Made by a program: the position numbers and the translations under genes. Below the pieces are notes generated by a model. The model saw only the letters and a list, made by a program, of their open reading frames with translations. It did no database searches and was not told where the DNA came from. 64,000 nucleotides of DNA, taken from positions 1 through 64,000 of the forward strand of contig UQOC01000004.1 in the NCBI GenBank assembly GCA_900542565.1, written 5' to 3'. The DNA comes from an uncultured Eubacteriales bacterium. GTDB lineage: Bacteria; Bacillota; Clostridia; Peptostreptococcales; Anaerovoracaceae. How positions within the stretch are numbered: the first letter of the stretch is position 1; every line of letters starts with the position of its first letter. This document shows positions 43,401-53,014 of this stretch, in pieces.

Positions 43401-44410
43401 GCTCTGTATCCTCCAAACATCTCGTTTTTCATCTCTCTGCCCATAAGAGCATCAACTGCTTTTTCTGCAGTTATCTTGTCCCTGATGAGAGCGCATATAT
43501 TTTCAGTTATGGGCATTTCAATATTATATCTGTGTGCAAGAGCTTCCGCTGCTTCAGCAGTAGAAATTCCTTCCACCACCATGCCGACTTCTTCTATGGC
43601 CTTGTCAGCTTTTACTCCTTTTCCCAGCAACATACCGCATCTGCGGTTTCGAGAATGCATGCTGGTGCATGTGACGATCAAGTCTCCCAGTCCTGTTATT
43701 CCGGAAAATGTACTTTCATTGGCGCCCATAGCTTTACCCAGCCTGCACATTTCCGCAAGACCCCTTGTCATCATGGCCGCCTTTGCATTGTCACCAAATC
43801 CCATACCGTCAGAAATACCGGCGCCCAGTGCTATGATGTTTTTCAGCGCCCCGCCAAGTTCAACACCTGTTATATCGTCGTTGGTATATACACGGAACCT
43901 GTCAGTATTGAAGATTTCCTGTATCTTCCTGTCAGAGGTCTCGTCTTTGGATGCAACTGCTACGATGGTCGGAAGCTGGCGCGCCACCTCCTCGGCGTGG
44001 GAAGGACCTGACAATGTGACATACGGAACTTCAGGAAGTATCTCTCCGGCGATTTCAGAAAGCCTCATAAGGCTTGTTTTTTCGATGCCCTTGGCTACAT
44101 TTACCACTGTCATATCTGTACTTATGTAAGGAGAAGCGGCAGAAAATACACTCCTGAAACTTTGAGCCGGTACAGCAAACAGCGCGATTTCCGCACCTTC
44201 CAATGCTTCCTTCATGCTGTAGGCTATCCTGATAGTTTCCGGCAATCTGACGCCGGGCAGATAATGAGGGTTTTCTCTTATCTCTTCCATAAGGGACATG
44301 AGAGATTTCTTTCTGCCCCAGAGGGAGACATCATGGCCCTTGTTCGTTAAGAGTATCGCAAGGGCAGTTCCAAAACTTCCTGCACCGATTATCCCGATCT
44401 TATTTTTCAT
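43397..44410 (-). CDS. gpsA: Glycerol-3-phosphate dehydrogenase (NAD(P)+)
   Basis: The 337-residue cytosolic enzyme makes sn-glycerol-3-phosphate from dihydroxyacetone phosphate for lipid synthesis. It has the Rossmann start KIGIIGAGSFGTALAILL and the catalytic region GVELGGALKNIIALGAGISD (Lys about 192). ATG 44410 begins the conserved protein, so the longer frame is rejected. It overlaps plsY by 11 bases, joining G3P supply to the acyltransferase that uses it. Confidence 0.97.
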   Translation of the reverse strand: MKNKIGIIGAGSFGTALAILLTNKGHDVSLWGRKKSLMSLMEEIRENPHYLPGVRLPETIRIAYSMKEALEGAEIALFAVPAQSFRSVFSAASPYISTDMTVVNVAKGIEKTSLMRLSEIAGEILPEVPYVTLSGPSHAEEVARQLPTIVAVASKDETSDRKIQEIFNTDRFRVYTNDDITGVELGGALKNIIALGAGISDGMGFGDNAKAAMMTRGLAEMCRLGKAMGANESTFSGITGLGDLIVTCTSMHSRNRRCGMLLGKGVKADKAIEEVGMVVEGISTAEAAEALAHRYNIEMPITENICALIRDKITAEKAVDALMGREMKNEMFGGYRA

Positions 44411-45005
44411 TCTTTTCTTCTTTCTTGCTGAATAATTTAGGTTCTTCACCTTTTATGAGCCTCTTGATATTTGGTATATGCTTTATCAGTACGATAAAGG
44501 CCATCAGGCTTCCTATATAAATAAAGTCACGCTCTATGAGCCAGCATATCAGCGGGAATGAAACTGCACCAAGCAATGAGCCGACCGACATGCGCTGGGA
44601 CAGGAGAACTCCTGCAGCTACCACGAACAATACCAGAAAAGCCATTAGCCAGTTTACGGCCAAAAGTGCGCCAAAGGCCGTAGCAACACCTTTGCCTCCT
44701 TTGAAGCTGTACAGGCACGGCCAGATGTGGCCGCAGAACACGGCAAGAGCACAGGCCATGGCTATCTCATCGTTGCCGAACCTGCTTCCCAGGTACACAG
44801 CCAAAACTCCTTTGCCTATGTCTATGACCAAAGTGATGACTGCGGCTTTTTTGCCTAGTACCCGAAGGGCATTGGTAGTGCCGGCATTGCCGCTGCCTTC
44901 TTTTTTGATGTCAACGCCTTTGAGCTTTCCGAGGATTATGGACGGAGAGATATTTCCGATGAAATATGCTGCGGCTACCCATATGACAAACTTAATGACA
45001 TCCAT
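44400..45005 (-). CDS. plsY: Acyl-phosphate:glycerol-3-phosphate acyltransferase
   Basis: The 201-residue membrane enzyme moves the acyl group from acyl-phosphate (made by PlsX) to G3P. It has about five helices and the three family motifs: GNISPSIILGKLKGVDIKKE then GSGNAGTTN, GHIWPCLYSFKGGKGVATAFG, and a later loop. GGAGG precedes the ATG. It is two bp after der. Together with plsX and gpsA in the same block it covers the first step of phospholipid synthesis. Confidence 0.97.
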   Translation of the reverse strand: MDVIKFVIWVAAAYFIGNISPSIILGKLKGVDIKKEGSGNAGTTNALRVLGKKAAVITLVIDIGKGVLAVYLGSRFGNDEIAMACALAVFCGHIWPCLYSFKGGKGVATAFGALLAVNWLMAFLVLFVVAAGVLLSQRMSVGSLLGAVSFPLICWLIERDFIYIGSLMAFIVLIKHIPNIKRLIKGEEPKLFSKKEEKNEK

Positions 45006-45007
45006 CC

Positions 45008-46333
45008 TTATTCCTCCTTTTCGCCTTTTTCTCTGAACACGAATTTTATGGAAGTCCCGTCAAAGCCGAACCCTTCCCTTATCTTATTTTCCAGATAACG
45101 GGCATATGAAAAATGCATAAGATCCCTCTTGTTTATCTGGAAGCTGAAAAGAGGCGGCTTTACTCCTACCTGGGCAGCATAGTATATCTTGAGCCTCTTT
45201 CCCTTGTCCGACGGCGGCTGCTTCATCATGACCGCATCTGTGATAAGGCTGTTGAGCTGACCTGTAGGGACTCTCATGGCTCTGTTTTCCGCCACATACC
45301 TGACAGTCTCCATGACCTTGTTTATCCTCTGTTTTTCAATTACGGAAATAAAAATAACAGGAGCGTAGGACATGAACAGCAGTTCCGATTCCAGATTCTT
45401 TTTGTAATCCCGCATGGTGTTGGTCTCTTTGGTGATCAGGTCCCACTTGTTTACGGCCACTACTATGCCTTTGCCCGATTCATGAGCGATCCCGGCTATC
45501 TTCTTATCCTGTTCTGTCAGGCCCTCGGCTGCATCTATCATCAGCAGGCACACATCGCACCTTTCGATGGCTGCAACGGCTCTGACCACGCTGTATTTTT
45601 CTATATTTTCATTTACCTTGCTCCTGCGCCTTATGCCGGCGGTATCTATGAGCATGTATTTTTCTCCGTCTTTTTCAAAAGGCGTATCTATGGAATCTCT
45701 GGTCGTGCCGGCTATAGGAGAAACTATCACTCTGTTTTCTCCCAGCAGGCAGTTGACAAGAGAGGATTTTCCCACATTTGGCTTGCCTATTACTGCGATC
45801 TTGATGGTGTCCTCGTCCTCAGGTTCCATGTCCTTCGGAAAGCTTTCCACGATCTCATCCAGCACATCTCCAAAATTCAATTTGTTCACAGCAGATACTG
45901 CAATGGGTTCTCCAAGTCCAAGCTCGTAAAAGTCATAGAAATCTCCGGGAAGCTCCCATGGCTTGTCTACTTTGTTGACCACTAGGATGACCCTCTTTCC
46001 TGTGCGCATGAGCATCATGCCTACTTCCCTGTCGGCAGCAGTCAGGCCCTCTTTTCCATCAACTATAAAGAGGATCACATCGGCCATGTCCATGGCGATC
46101 TGAGCCTGCTGTCTCATCTGGGAAAGTATTATGTCATTGCTGCGCGGTTCAATGCCTCCCGTATCTATAAGGGCGAAAGGCACCGAATTCCATTCGGTCT
46201 CAGCATATATCCTGTCTCTGGTGACTCCGGGCGTATCTTCCACAATAGAAAGCCTCTGTCCGATTATATTATTGAAAAAAGTCGATTTACCAACATTCGG
46301 CCTGCCTACTATGGCTACTACAGGCTTACTCAT
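45008..46333 (-). CDS. der: Ribosome biogenesis GTPase Der (EngA)
   Basis: The 441-residue GTPase has two G domains (VGRPNVGKSTFFNNIIG about 7; IGKPNVGKSSLVNCLLG about 182) with DTGG/DTAG, NKVD and NKWD motifs, and a C-terminal KH-like domain. It acts in 50S subunit maturation. It overlaps ftsY by eight bases and has GGAGG inside the end of that gene. Confidence 0.98.
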   Translation of the reverse strand: MSKPVVAIVGRPNVGKSTFFNNIIGQRLSIVEDTPGVTRDRIYAETEWNSVPFALIDTGGIEPRSNDIILSQMRQQAQIAMDMADVILFIVDGKEGLTAADREVGMMLMRTGKRVILVVNKVDKPWELPGDFYDFYELGLGEPIAVSAVNKLNFGDVLDEIVESFPKDMEPEDEDTIKIAVIGKPNVGKSSLVNCLLGENRVIVSPIAGTTRDSIDTPFEKDGEKYMLIDTAGIRRRSKVNENIEKYSVVRAVAAIERCDVCLLMIDAAEGLTEQDKKIAGIAHESGKGIVVAVNKWDLITKETNTMRDYKKNLESELLFMSYAPVIFISVIEKQRINKVMETVRYVAENRAMRVPTGQLNSLITDAVMMKQPPSDKGKRLKIYYAAQVGVKPPLFSFQINKRDLMHFSYARYLENKIREGFGFDGTSIKFVFREKGEKEE

Positions 46334-47225
46334 CGAAAATTCCTCCTATAAATTCTTCCGGCACAAAGGCCTTCAGGTCATCTATGCCTTCTCCCACGCC
46401 TATGAATTTGATAGGCATGTCGAATTCGTCAGCGATGGTCACCGCTATACCCCCTTTGGCTGTGCCGTCAAGTTTGGTTATCACTATCCCGGTTATGTCG
46501 GTCACCTGGCTGAATTCCTGGGCCTGAGAAACGGCATTCTTGCCAGTAGTGGCGTCCAGCACAAGCAAGGTCTCCCTGGCCGCATCAGGATATTCCCTTT
46601 CTATGACACGGTTCATCTTTTCCAGTTCAGCCATCAGGTTCTTTTTATTTTGCAGGCGGCCTGCCGTATCGCAGATAAGGACATCAGCCTTTCTGGCTTT
46701 TGCCGACTGGATAGCATCATATATGACGGCCGACGGATCGGCGCCTTCCCCGTGCTTAATGACACTGACACCGTTTCTCTGCCCCCAGATGGAAAGCTGC
46801 TCTGCGGCGGCGGCTCTGAAAGTATCGGCGGCCGCAAGCATGACGGTCTTTCCTTCTTGTTTGAACCTGTGAGCCAGTTTTCCTATGGTGGTAGTCTTTC
46901 CTCCGCCGTTGACGCCGATGACCAGTATTATCAGCGGTGTCTCGCCGGAAATCAGGTTCCGTTCGCCCTTGTCAACCAGCCGGGTCATTATCCCTTTGAG
47001 GGCTGTCTTTACGCCTTCCGGCTGTGTTATATACTGATTTTTGACTGTATCTCTCAGTTCTTCCATGATATTCATGGTGGTCTCCATGCCGATGTCAGAG
47101 GTTATGAGTATTTCCTCCAGCTCATCCATCAGCTCTTCATCCACTTCGGCCCTTGCCATTATCACATCGCTTATCCTCTCGGACAGACGGCCGAAAAAAG
47201 ATTTTTTTTCCTTAAAAAGCGACAT
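46326..47225 (-). CDS. ftsY: Signal recognition particle receptor FtsY
   Basis: The 299-residue protein is an SRP receptor of the short type, without a long acidic A domain. It has an N domain (about 1-90) and a G domain with GVNGGGKTTTIGKLAHRF (about 108), DTAGRLQNKKNLM (about 190) and TKLDGTAKGG (about 248). The usual GVNGVGKTT is GVNGGGKTT here. AAGGGGG precedes the ATG. ffh does not follow in this genome. Confidence 0.97.
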   Translation of the reverse strand: MSLFKEKKSFFGRLSERISDVIMARAEVDEELMDELEEILITSDIGMETTMNIMEELRDTVKNQYITQPEGVKTALKGIMTRLVDKGERNLISGETPLIILVIGVNGGGKTTTIGKLAHRFKQEGKTVMLAAADTFRAAAAEQLSIWGQRNGVSVIKHGEGADPSAVIYDAIQSAKARKADVLICDTAGRLQNKKNLMAELEKMNRVIEREYPDAARETLLVLDATTGKNAVSQAQEFSQVTDITGIVITKLDGTAKGGIAVTIADEFDMPIKFIGVGEGIDDLKAFVPEEFIGGIFDE

Positions 47226-47270
47226 ATATCCCCCTTTCTGTCCATCCCATTCGGGAGCCGCATATCAAGC

Positions 47271-50200
47271 TCACAGTTCAAAATCATCTCCCATTCTCAG
47301 GGATATCACTTTTGAGATCCCCTGCTCAGGCATTGTCACACCGTAAAGAACATCGGCATGCTCCATCGTAGCTTTCTGGTGGGTAACGATGGCAAACTGT
47401 ATATCTTTAAAGTTGCGCAGATATTTTCCGAACCTGTCGATATTGTTGTCATCCAATGCCGCCTCGACCTCGTCAAGTATGCAGAAAGGCGTAGGTCTTG
47501 TCTTGAGCACTGCGAACATCAGCGCTATGGCGGTCATGGTCTTTTCGCCGCCGGACATCAGATTGATATTCTGCAGCTTCTTTCCGGGCGGCTGTGCGAT
47601 TATCTCAATGCCTGACGACAGTGGATCCTCCTCGTTGTCCAGTCTCAGCTCCGCATGGCCTCCGCCGAAAAGCTGCTTAAATATCGCTTCAAAATTTATC
47701 ACTACCTGATCAAAATTGCTTTTGAATTTGGTCTTTATGGTCTTTTCCATGTCATCCACAATGACCTGAAGCTGATCCATGGCCTCGGTAATGTCTTTTC
47801 TCTGTTCTGTGAGGAACTGGTACCTTTCGCTTACCTGGGCATATTCTTTGATCGCACCCACATTTACATCGCCCAGTTCTTTTATGCGTTCCCTTATTTC
47901 CCTGCTCTCTTTCTGGGCTGACGACATGACGAAATCCTCTTTTCGCATCTCAAGCGCCTGCAGATAGGTTATCTCAAAGTCCTCCCAGAGCCGTTCCTTG
48001 AGGGTGTCCAGCTGTGTCTCATTTTTTGCCAGCCTGATCTCCTGGCGGTATTTCTGGTCCTGATAATCGTTAAGCTGCCGGCGCAGTTCTTCCTGCTCTG
48101 CTTCAAGCTTCTCATTGGCAGCGGAAATGGCAGATTTTTCTTCAGTTACCCTGGAAATGTATTCTGTAAGCTCGTCTCTTTCTTTGGATTTTGCAGTTAC
48201 CTTATCTTCCAGGCCTGCCGAACCTGATGTTATGTCATTTCTTTCATTGACATATGCTTCAAGCAGGTTTTCCTTTTCTCCGATCTGGATGTCCAGCTCT
48301 TTTATGCTGTCCTCTACCCGTCTGAGAAGGCTTAGTATGTTATCACGCTCGCTGTCTTGTCTGTTCTTTTCTATCCTGGCAGCGGTGATCTCTTCTGCGG
48401 CTTTGTCGGCTTCAGCCTTGGTTTTTTCATATGCTTCCATCAGCCGTCCGGCTTCTGCTTTGGCTTCATCGGCTTCTTTGTCACAAAGATCTGCCTCGTC
48501 ATAAAGCTGTTTTTCCATTGCGGACGCTTTCTCAAGATCTTTTTCTATATTGACAAGCTGTTCTCTCTGTTTTTGGGCGCTGTCTTCTGTTTCACGAGCC
48601 GCAGCGCCTGCCGCCTGTATCTTTACGGCAAGCTGGCTTGCGGTCATCTTAAGATCGTCCGCTGCTGCTTCTTTTTCTTTTATTGAATGAACCAGCTGCT
48701 CAAGGTCTGCCTTGTGATCTTTCAGCCTCTTTTCTGCCTCTGCCGCATGGGCTTTCAGATCCTCTATCCTTGACGCCAGCATATTTATTTCTTTTTTTCT
48801 TTCCAGCAGGTTTGCAGTGTTATTTTTGTATCTGCCTCCTGTCATTGCTCCGCTGGCGTTGACCACTTCCCCTTCAAGGGTGACAAAGCGTACACCGCTG
48901 CCGGTTTTCTTGGAAAGGGATACGGCATCATCCATAGTTCCTACCACAGCAACCCTTCCGAGAAGATAAGTAAATATGTCTCCATATCGTTTATCGAATT
49001 TTATAAGGTCACACGCAAGGCCTTTCATTCCTTCTGCGTTCCTGACATTTTCAGGCAGAGACGCCCTGACTGCCTTTATGGATTCTACAGGCAGGAAAGT
49101 CAGCCTTCCGGCCTTATTTTCTTTCAGTGCTCTGATGGCAGCTTTTGCATCGTCATCCTTTTCACATACTATGTTCTGTATCGAAGCTCCCATGGCGGTT
49201 TCGATGGCTGTTTCAAGGCCTGACGGCACAGTCATCAGATCGGCGGTTACGCCTTTTATGCCTTTCATGCCTCTTTTCATTATGAACCTGACTGCCCCGC
49301 TGTATCCTTCATAGTTGTTTTCCATTTCCTCAATGGTCTTCATGCGGGCAGTGTCCCTGCTTTCCTGTATGCTCAGGTGGCTGATCTGCCTTTCGTTCTC
49401 TCTTATACCTTCTTCTGTCTTTTGTCTTTCTGCACGCAGTTTATGCAGTTGGCCTGCAAGTTCCTCAGCCGATTTGTCGCAGGCTGCCTTCTCCTCACTG
49501 AGCCGCTGGATGTCTGCCGTACTGTCGGCTTTAGCCTGTTCAAAGCGGGCCTGTTCACCCGCTATCTGTTCCCTTCTCTGCTCAAGAGATGCTTTGTAGC
49601 TTTCCATGCTCCTGGCCTCTGATCTTTTGGCCGCACTGCGGTTATAGAGGGTATACATGGAATTTCTGTTTTCATCTATCCTTTCTGTCAGCTGTGAAAC
49701 CTCTGCGTTTATCTGGGCTGCGGCAGTGATCTTTTCCTGCAGGAGGAGTTCTGTTCTGTTCAGCTTTATTGCCGCCTCTTTGTCCCGTTCCCTGAGTTCA
49801 CCGGCAGAATGGTCCTCCCGGAGCTTCCTTTCTTTAAAGGCTTCGATTTCTTCTTCTGTTCTCTGAAGATCTTTGGCAAGTGCGCCGAGTCTTTCATTGT
49901 CAACACGGCTCTTTCCTGTCAAGTCGCTTATTTCTTCAACGGTCTGAAGAAGTTTATCTCTTGCCTGGCTTCCAAGTTTGTCCAGATCATCGGCCTTCTG
50001 GCGGTTGCTGTTTACAGAGCTGTCTATCTGGGCTTTTTTTGCAGATAGTTCTCCTATTTTGCCGCTGACATCATCTATATCATGACGGGCAGCATTGCTG
50101 GAGCTTTCAAGTTTTTCTACGCTCCTGAGAGTTATGTTTATCTCCAGTTCTCTTGAACGGTCCCGGAGTTTGAGATATTCCTGGGCTTTCTGGCTGTCCT

Positions 50201-50819
50201 CCCTGAGACCGCCGATCCGGCTTTCTATTTCTCCTATTATATCGTTTACTCTTTCAAGATTGGCTGATGCAGATGAAAGTTTACGCTCAGACTCAGCCTT
50301 TTTGCTTTTGTACATGACAACGCCGGCGGCCTCTTCGAATATTTCCCTCCTGCTTTCAGGCTTGCTGCTCACGATATCCGCTATACGGCCCTGACCTATG
50401 ATTGAGTAGCCTTCAACACCTATGCCGGTGTCCATTATCAGCTCTCTTATATCTTTAAGACGGCACTGGTTGTTGTTGATAAGGTACTCGCTTTCTCCTG
50501 ACCTGTACATGCGCCTTGTTATGGCCACCTCATTGTAATCTATTGGCAGGATCCCTGCCGTGTTATCTATGACAAGAGTAACTTCAGCCATGCCTCTGGA
50601 TTTGCGGCTGGCTGTGCCTGCAAAGATGACTTCCTCCATCTTGCCTCCCCTGAGCATTTTAGGGCTCTGTTCCCCAAGTACCCAGCGTATGGCGTCACTG
50701 ATATTGCTCTTTCCGCTGCCGTTGGGCCCGACTATGCATGTGACTCCCTCATGGAATTCTATGACGGCAGGCTCGGCAAAGGATTTGAACCCGTGCATCT
50801 CCAGTCTTTTAAAGTACAT
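47271..50819 (-). CDS. smc: Chromosome segregation protein SMC
   Basis: The 1182-residue condensin ATPase has Walker A VGPNGSGKSNISDAIRWVLG (about 31), two long coiled coils (about 165-500 and 680-1020), a hinge (about 515-640, GMKGIKGVTADLMTVPSG), and the C-terminal signature LMSGGEKTMTAIALMFAV with Walker B FCILDEVEAALDD. Length is typical. Its start codon shares one base with the rnc stop (TAATG), so the genes are translationally coupled. Confidence 0.98.
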   Translation of the reverse strand: MYFKRLEMHGFKSFAEPAVIEFHEGVTCIVGPNGSGKSNISDAIRWVLGEQSPKMLRGGKMEEVIFAGTASRKSRGMAEVTLVIDNTAGILPIDYNEVAITRRMYRSGESEYLINNNQCRLKDIRELIMDTGIGVEGYSIIGQGRIADIVSSKPESRREIFEEAAGVVMYKSKKAESERKLSSASANLERVNDIIGEIESRIGGLREDSQKAQEYLKLRDRSRELEINITLRSVEKLESSSNAARHDIDDVSGKIGELSAKKAQIDSSVNSNRQKADDLDKLGSQARDKLLQTVEEISDLTGKSRVDNERLGALAKDLQRTEEEIEAFKERKLREDHSAGELRERDKEAAIKLNRTELLLQEKITAAAQINAEVSQLTERIDENRNSMYTLYNRSAAKRSEARSMESYKASLEQRREQIAGEQARFEQAKADSTADIQRLSEEKAACDKSAEELAGQLHKLRAERQKTEEGIRENERQISHLSIQESRDTARMKTIEEMENNYEGYSGAVRFIMKRGMKGIKGVTADLMTVPSGLETAIETAMGASIQNIVCEKDDDAKAAIRALKENKAGRLTFLPVESIKAVRASLPENVRNAEGMKGLACDLIKFDKRYGDIFTYLLGRVAVVGTMDDAVSLSKKTGSGVRFVTLEGEVVNASGAMTGGRYKNNTANLLERKKEINMLASRIEDLKAHAAEAEKRLKDHKADLEQLVHSIKEKEAAADDLKMTASQLAVKIQAAGAAARETEDSAQKQREQLVNIEKDLEKASAMEKQLYDEADLCDKEADEAKAEAGRLMEAYEKTKAEADKAAEEITAARIEKNRQDSERDNILSLLRRVEDSIKELDIQIGEKENLLEAYVNERNDITSGSAGLEDKVTAKSKERDELTEYISRVTEEKSAISAANEKLEAEQEELRRQLNDYQDQKYRQEIRLAKNETQLDTLKERLWEDFEITYLQALEMRKEDFVMSSAQKESREIRERIKELGDVNVGAIKEYAQVSERYQFLTEQRKDITEAMDQLQVIVDDMEKTIKTKFKSNFDQVVINFEAIFKQLFGGGHAELRLDNEEDPLSSGIEIIAQPPGKKLQNINLMSGGEKTMTAIALMFAVLKTRPTPFCILDEVEAALDDNNIDRFGKYLRNFKDIQFAIVTHQKATMEHADVLYGVTMPEQGISKVISLRMGDDFEL

Positions 50820-51514
50820 TACTTTTCGCTCCTCTTTAAAGTATCAAGGGCGGCTTTGGCGGCATTCTGCTCCGCTTCTTTTTTGCTTTTGCCGCTGCCC
50901 TCTCCTAAAACTTTACCGTCACACGAAAGATGTACAAAAAAAGTCTTGTCGTGGTCTGGTCCTTCTTCCCTGTCAATCTCGTATGAGATGATACGGCTGC
51001 GTCCTCTTTTTTGCAGCACCTCCTGGATCTCAGACTTGTAGTCTGAAAAAAGCTTCCCCTGGACAGCCGCTTCAATGGTCTCTGCAAATGTACGCAGCAC
51101 AAAATCCCTTGTCCGGTGATACCCGCCGTCAAGGTAAAGAGCCCCTATGACTGCTTCCATGGCGTCTGCCAGTGTGGAAGTTCTTTCTCTGCCTCCAGTC
51201 ACCTCTTCGCCGTGTCCCATTAAGATATACTTTCCCATTTCTATCTTTCTTGCGGCTGCGGCAAGGGACTCCTCGCATACTATGCTGGCTCTAGTTTTGG
51301 TCAGCTGTCCTTCTGAACTTTTCTCCATTTTCTGAAAGAGTTCAGCGCTGACTATCGCATCAAAGAAAGCGTCTCCAAGAAATTCCAGCCTTTCATTGTC
51401 CTGATGCTTAGTATTCTTTTCTCTGTTATATGAGCTGTGGGTAAGGGCTCTCTCAAGCAGTCTCTTGTTCCTGAAACAGTATCCTATCATCTGCTCAAAT
51501 TCGTTAATACTCAC
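50819..51514 (-). CDS. rnc: Ribonuclease III
   Basis: The 231-residue double-strand RNA endonuclease has the signature NERLEFLGDAFFDAIVSAEL (about 40) and the second acidic site DAMEAVIGALYLDGG (about 115), followed by a dsRNA-binding domain (about 155-228, FFVHLSCDGKVLGEGSGKSK). The start is GTG 51514 with GGAGAT; it overlaps the plsX end by 11 bases. acpP, often present between plsX and rnc, is absent. Confidence 0.97.
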   Translation of the reverse strand: MSINEFEQMIGYCFRNKRLLERALTHSSYNREKNTKHQDNERLEFLGDAFFDAIVSAELFQKMEKSSEGQLTKTRASIVCEESLAAAARKIEMGKYILMGHGEEVTGGRERTSTLADAMEAVIGALYLDGGYHRTRDFVLRTFAETIEAAVQGKLFSDYKSEIQEVLQKRGRSRIISYEIDREEGPDHDKTFFVHLSCDGKVLGEGSGKSKKEAEQNAAKAALDTLKRSEK

Positions 51515-52520
51515 TTAATGTTATCTCCTCGATCTCCAATACAGAATTTTGGATCTTATCTACAACATGCTCGCTGACATATGGTATTCCTTTGAGTATA
51601 GTATTCTTTACGGCATTGGCATTGGAGGATCCATGCATCTTTACAATAGGCCCTCTTACTCCCAGGATCGGCGCTCCGCCGTATTCTGAATAGTCAAATT
51701 CTTTTTTCAGTCCTTTGATCTTGTCAAGTAAAAGCGCTGCTCCCAGTTTGGCTTTCACACCGTCTGTAAATCTCTGCTTGATGACCTGAAGGATATTCCA
51801 TGCCAGACCTTCGGTAAGTTTCAAGAGGACATTTCCGGTAAATCCATCTGTGACGATAACATCACATGCTCCCTTTGGTACTTCTCTAGCCTCAACATTG
51901 CCTGTAAAGTTCAGATGACTCTGTTCAAGCAGGTCATATGCTGCTTTTGTCAGGGTAGAGCCTTTGGCCGCTTCGGCTCCGATGTTCACAAGGCCCACCC
52001 GCGGCTGTTCTCTTCCCAGGACTTTTTCCATATAAATGCTTCCCATCATTCCGAATTCCAGCAGATTATTTGGCTTGCAGTCTGCATTTGCTCCGGCATC
52101 CACCAGAAGAGACGGTATGCCGCCTATTATAGGATAAATTGATGCCAAAGCAGGCCTGTCGATCCCCTGTATCCTTCCCAGTATGAAAAGGCCTCCCGCC
52201 AGCAGGGCTCCTGTGGAACCGGCAGAAATAAAGATATCTCCCTCGCCATGTTTGACCATATTTATCCCCCTGACGATAGATGAATCTTTTTTTGATCTTA
52301 CAGCCCTTACGGGGGCCTCATCATTGGATATGATCTCTGTTGCATTTATGACTGATATCTTATCTGCATCATATCTGTGATTATCCAATTCTGCTCTTAT
52401 TTTTTCTTCCTGTCCTATTATAAGGATCTGGTGTTCAATTTCTCTTGAAGCAAGAACTGCTCCCTCTACTATGGCCTCCGGCGCATTGTCTCCGCCCATG
52501 CCGTCGAGAATTATCTTCAT
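51504..52520 (-). CDS. plsX: Phosphate acyltransferase PlsX
   Basis: The 338-residue soluble enzyme converts acyl-ACP to acyl-phosphate for PlsY. The start KIILDGMGGDNAPEAIVEGA and later VDAGANADCKPNNLLEFG, GAEAAKGSTLTK and VTDGFTGNVLLKLTEGLA are diagnostic. ATG 52520 has AAAGGAGG; the longer frame is rejected. It is the first gene of the core block. No fabD/fabG cluster follows, unlike B. subtilis. Confidence 0.97.
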   Translation of the reverse strand: MKIILDGMGGDNAPEAIVEGAVLASREIEHQILIIGQEEKIRAELDNHRYDADKISVINATEIISNDEAPVRAVRSKKDSSIVRGINMVKHGEGDIFISAGSTGALLAGGLFILGRIQGIDRPALASIYPIIGGIPSLLVDAGANADCKPNNLLEFGMMGSIYMEKVLGREQPRVGLVNIGAEAAKGSTLTKAAYDLLEQSHLNFTGNVEAREVPKGACDVIVTDGFTGNVLLKLTEGLAWNILQVIKQRFTDGVKAKLGAALLLDKIKGLKKEFDYSEYGGAPILGVRGPIVKMHGSSNANAVKNTILKGIPYVSEHVVDKIQNSVLEIEEITLSEY

Positions 52521-52633
52521 GCTGTTCCTCCTTTGCCCGGGCACAAATATACATATTTTATCTTAGCATAAAATACCGGAATTGCCAATAGGCCCAATGG
52601 GCAAAACCTACACTCAATGGTCAAAACCTCACG

Positions 52634-52665
52634 AAAAAACCCGGACGCCGTAACTGGCGTTCCGG
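52634..52665 (-). terminator. Terminator upstream of plsX, for the amidohydrolase transcript
   Basis: CCGGACGCC and GGCGTTCCGG pair with one bulge. The A6 run at 52634-52639 provides T6 on the minus strand. Confidence 0.78.
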
Positions 52666-52715
52666 CGTAAAACCGCCCTAAACACCAGATTCAGCATCAT
52701 CTTAATCCCCAAAAA

Positions 52716-52753
52716 GTTAAAGGCCAACGCTCATTTTAGCGCCGACCTTTTAA
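52716..52753. other. Hairpin in the 52.5-53.0 kb gap
   Basis: GTTAAAGG and CCTTTTAAC pair, with an inner CGCT/AGCG stem. A second 12-bp inverted repeat, GCAGACTGTCTG/CAGACAGTCTGC, lies at 52950-52961 and 52992-53003. The 490-bp gap shows no gene. Confidence 0.5.
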
Positions 52754-53014
52754 CACGATCGCATATTATTATTTTTGGATCACGGGCATCTTAGCGCATT
52801 TTGCACCGGCAATGAGCAGCATCTCCTCTGATACATGCATCTGCTATCCTTGCAGGCTGTATCCGATGCTCCGGATTTGCTAACATGTTCGGAACGGCGG
52901 CAAGATCTCCTATCTGGTTTTCCGCGCTGCTGCCCTGAGCTTTCTGCCCGCAGACTGTCTGTGGCTGCGCCCCGTGGGGATCAGCCGGTCTCAGACAGTC
53001 TGCTGTATCACCGT

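Noticed and set aside
46131-47315. 394-codon plus-strand frame opposite der and ftsY
   Set aside because: It is antisense to two clear GTPase genes and its translation has no family features.
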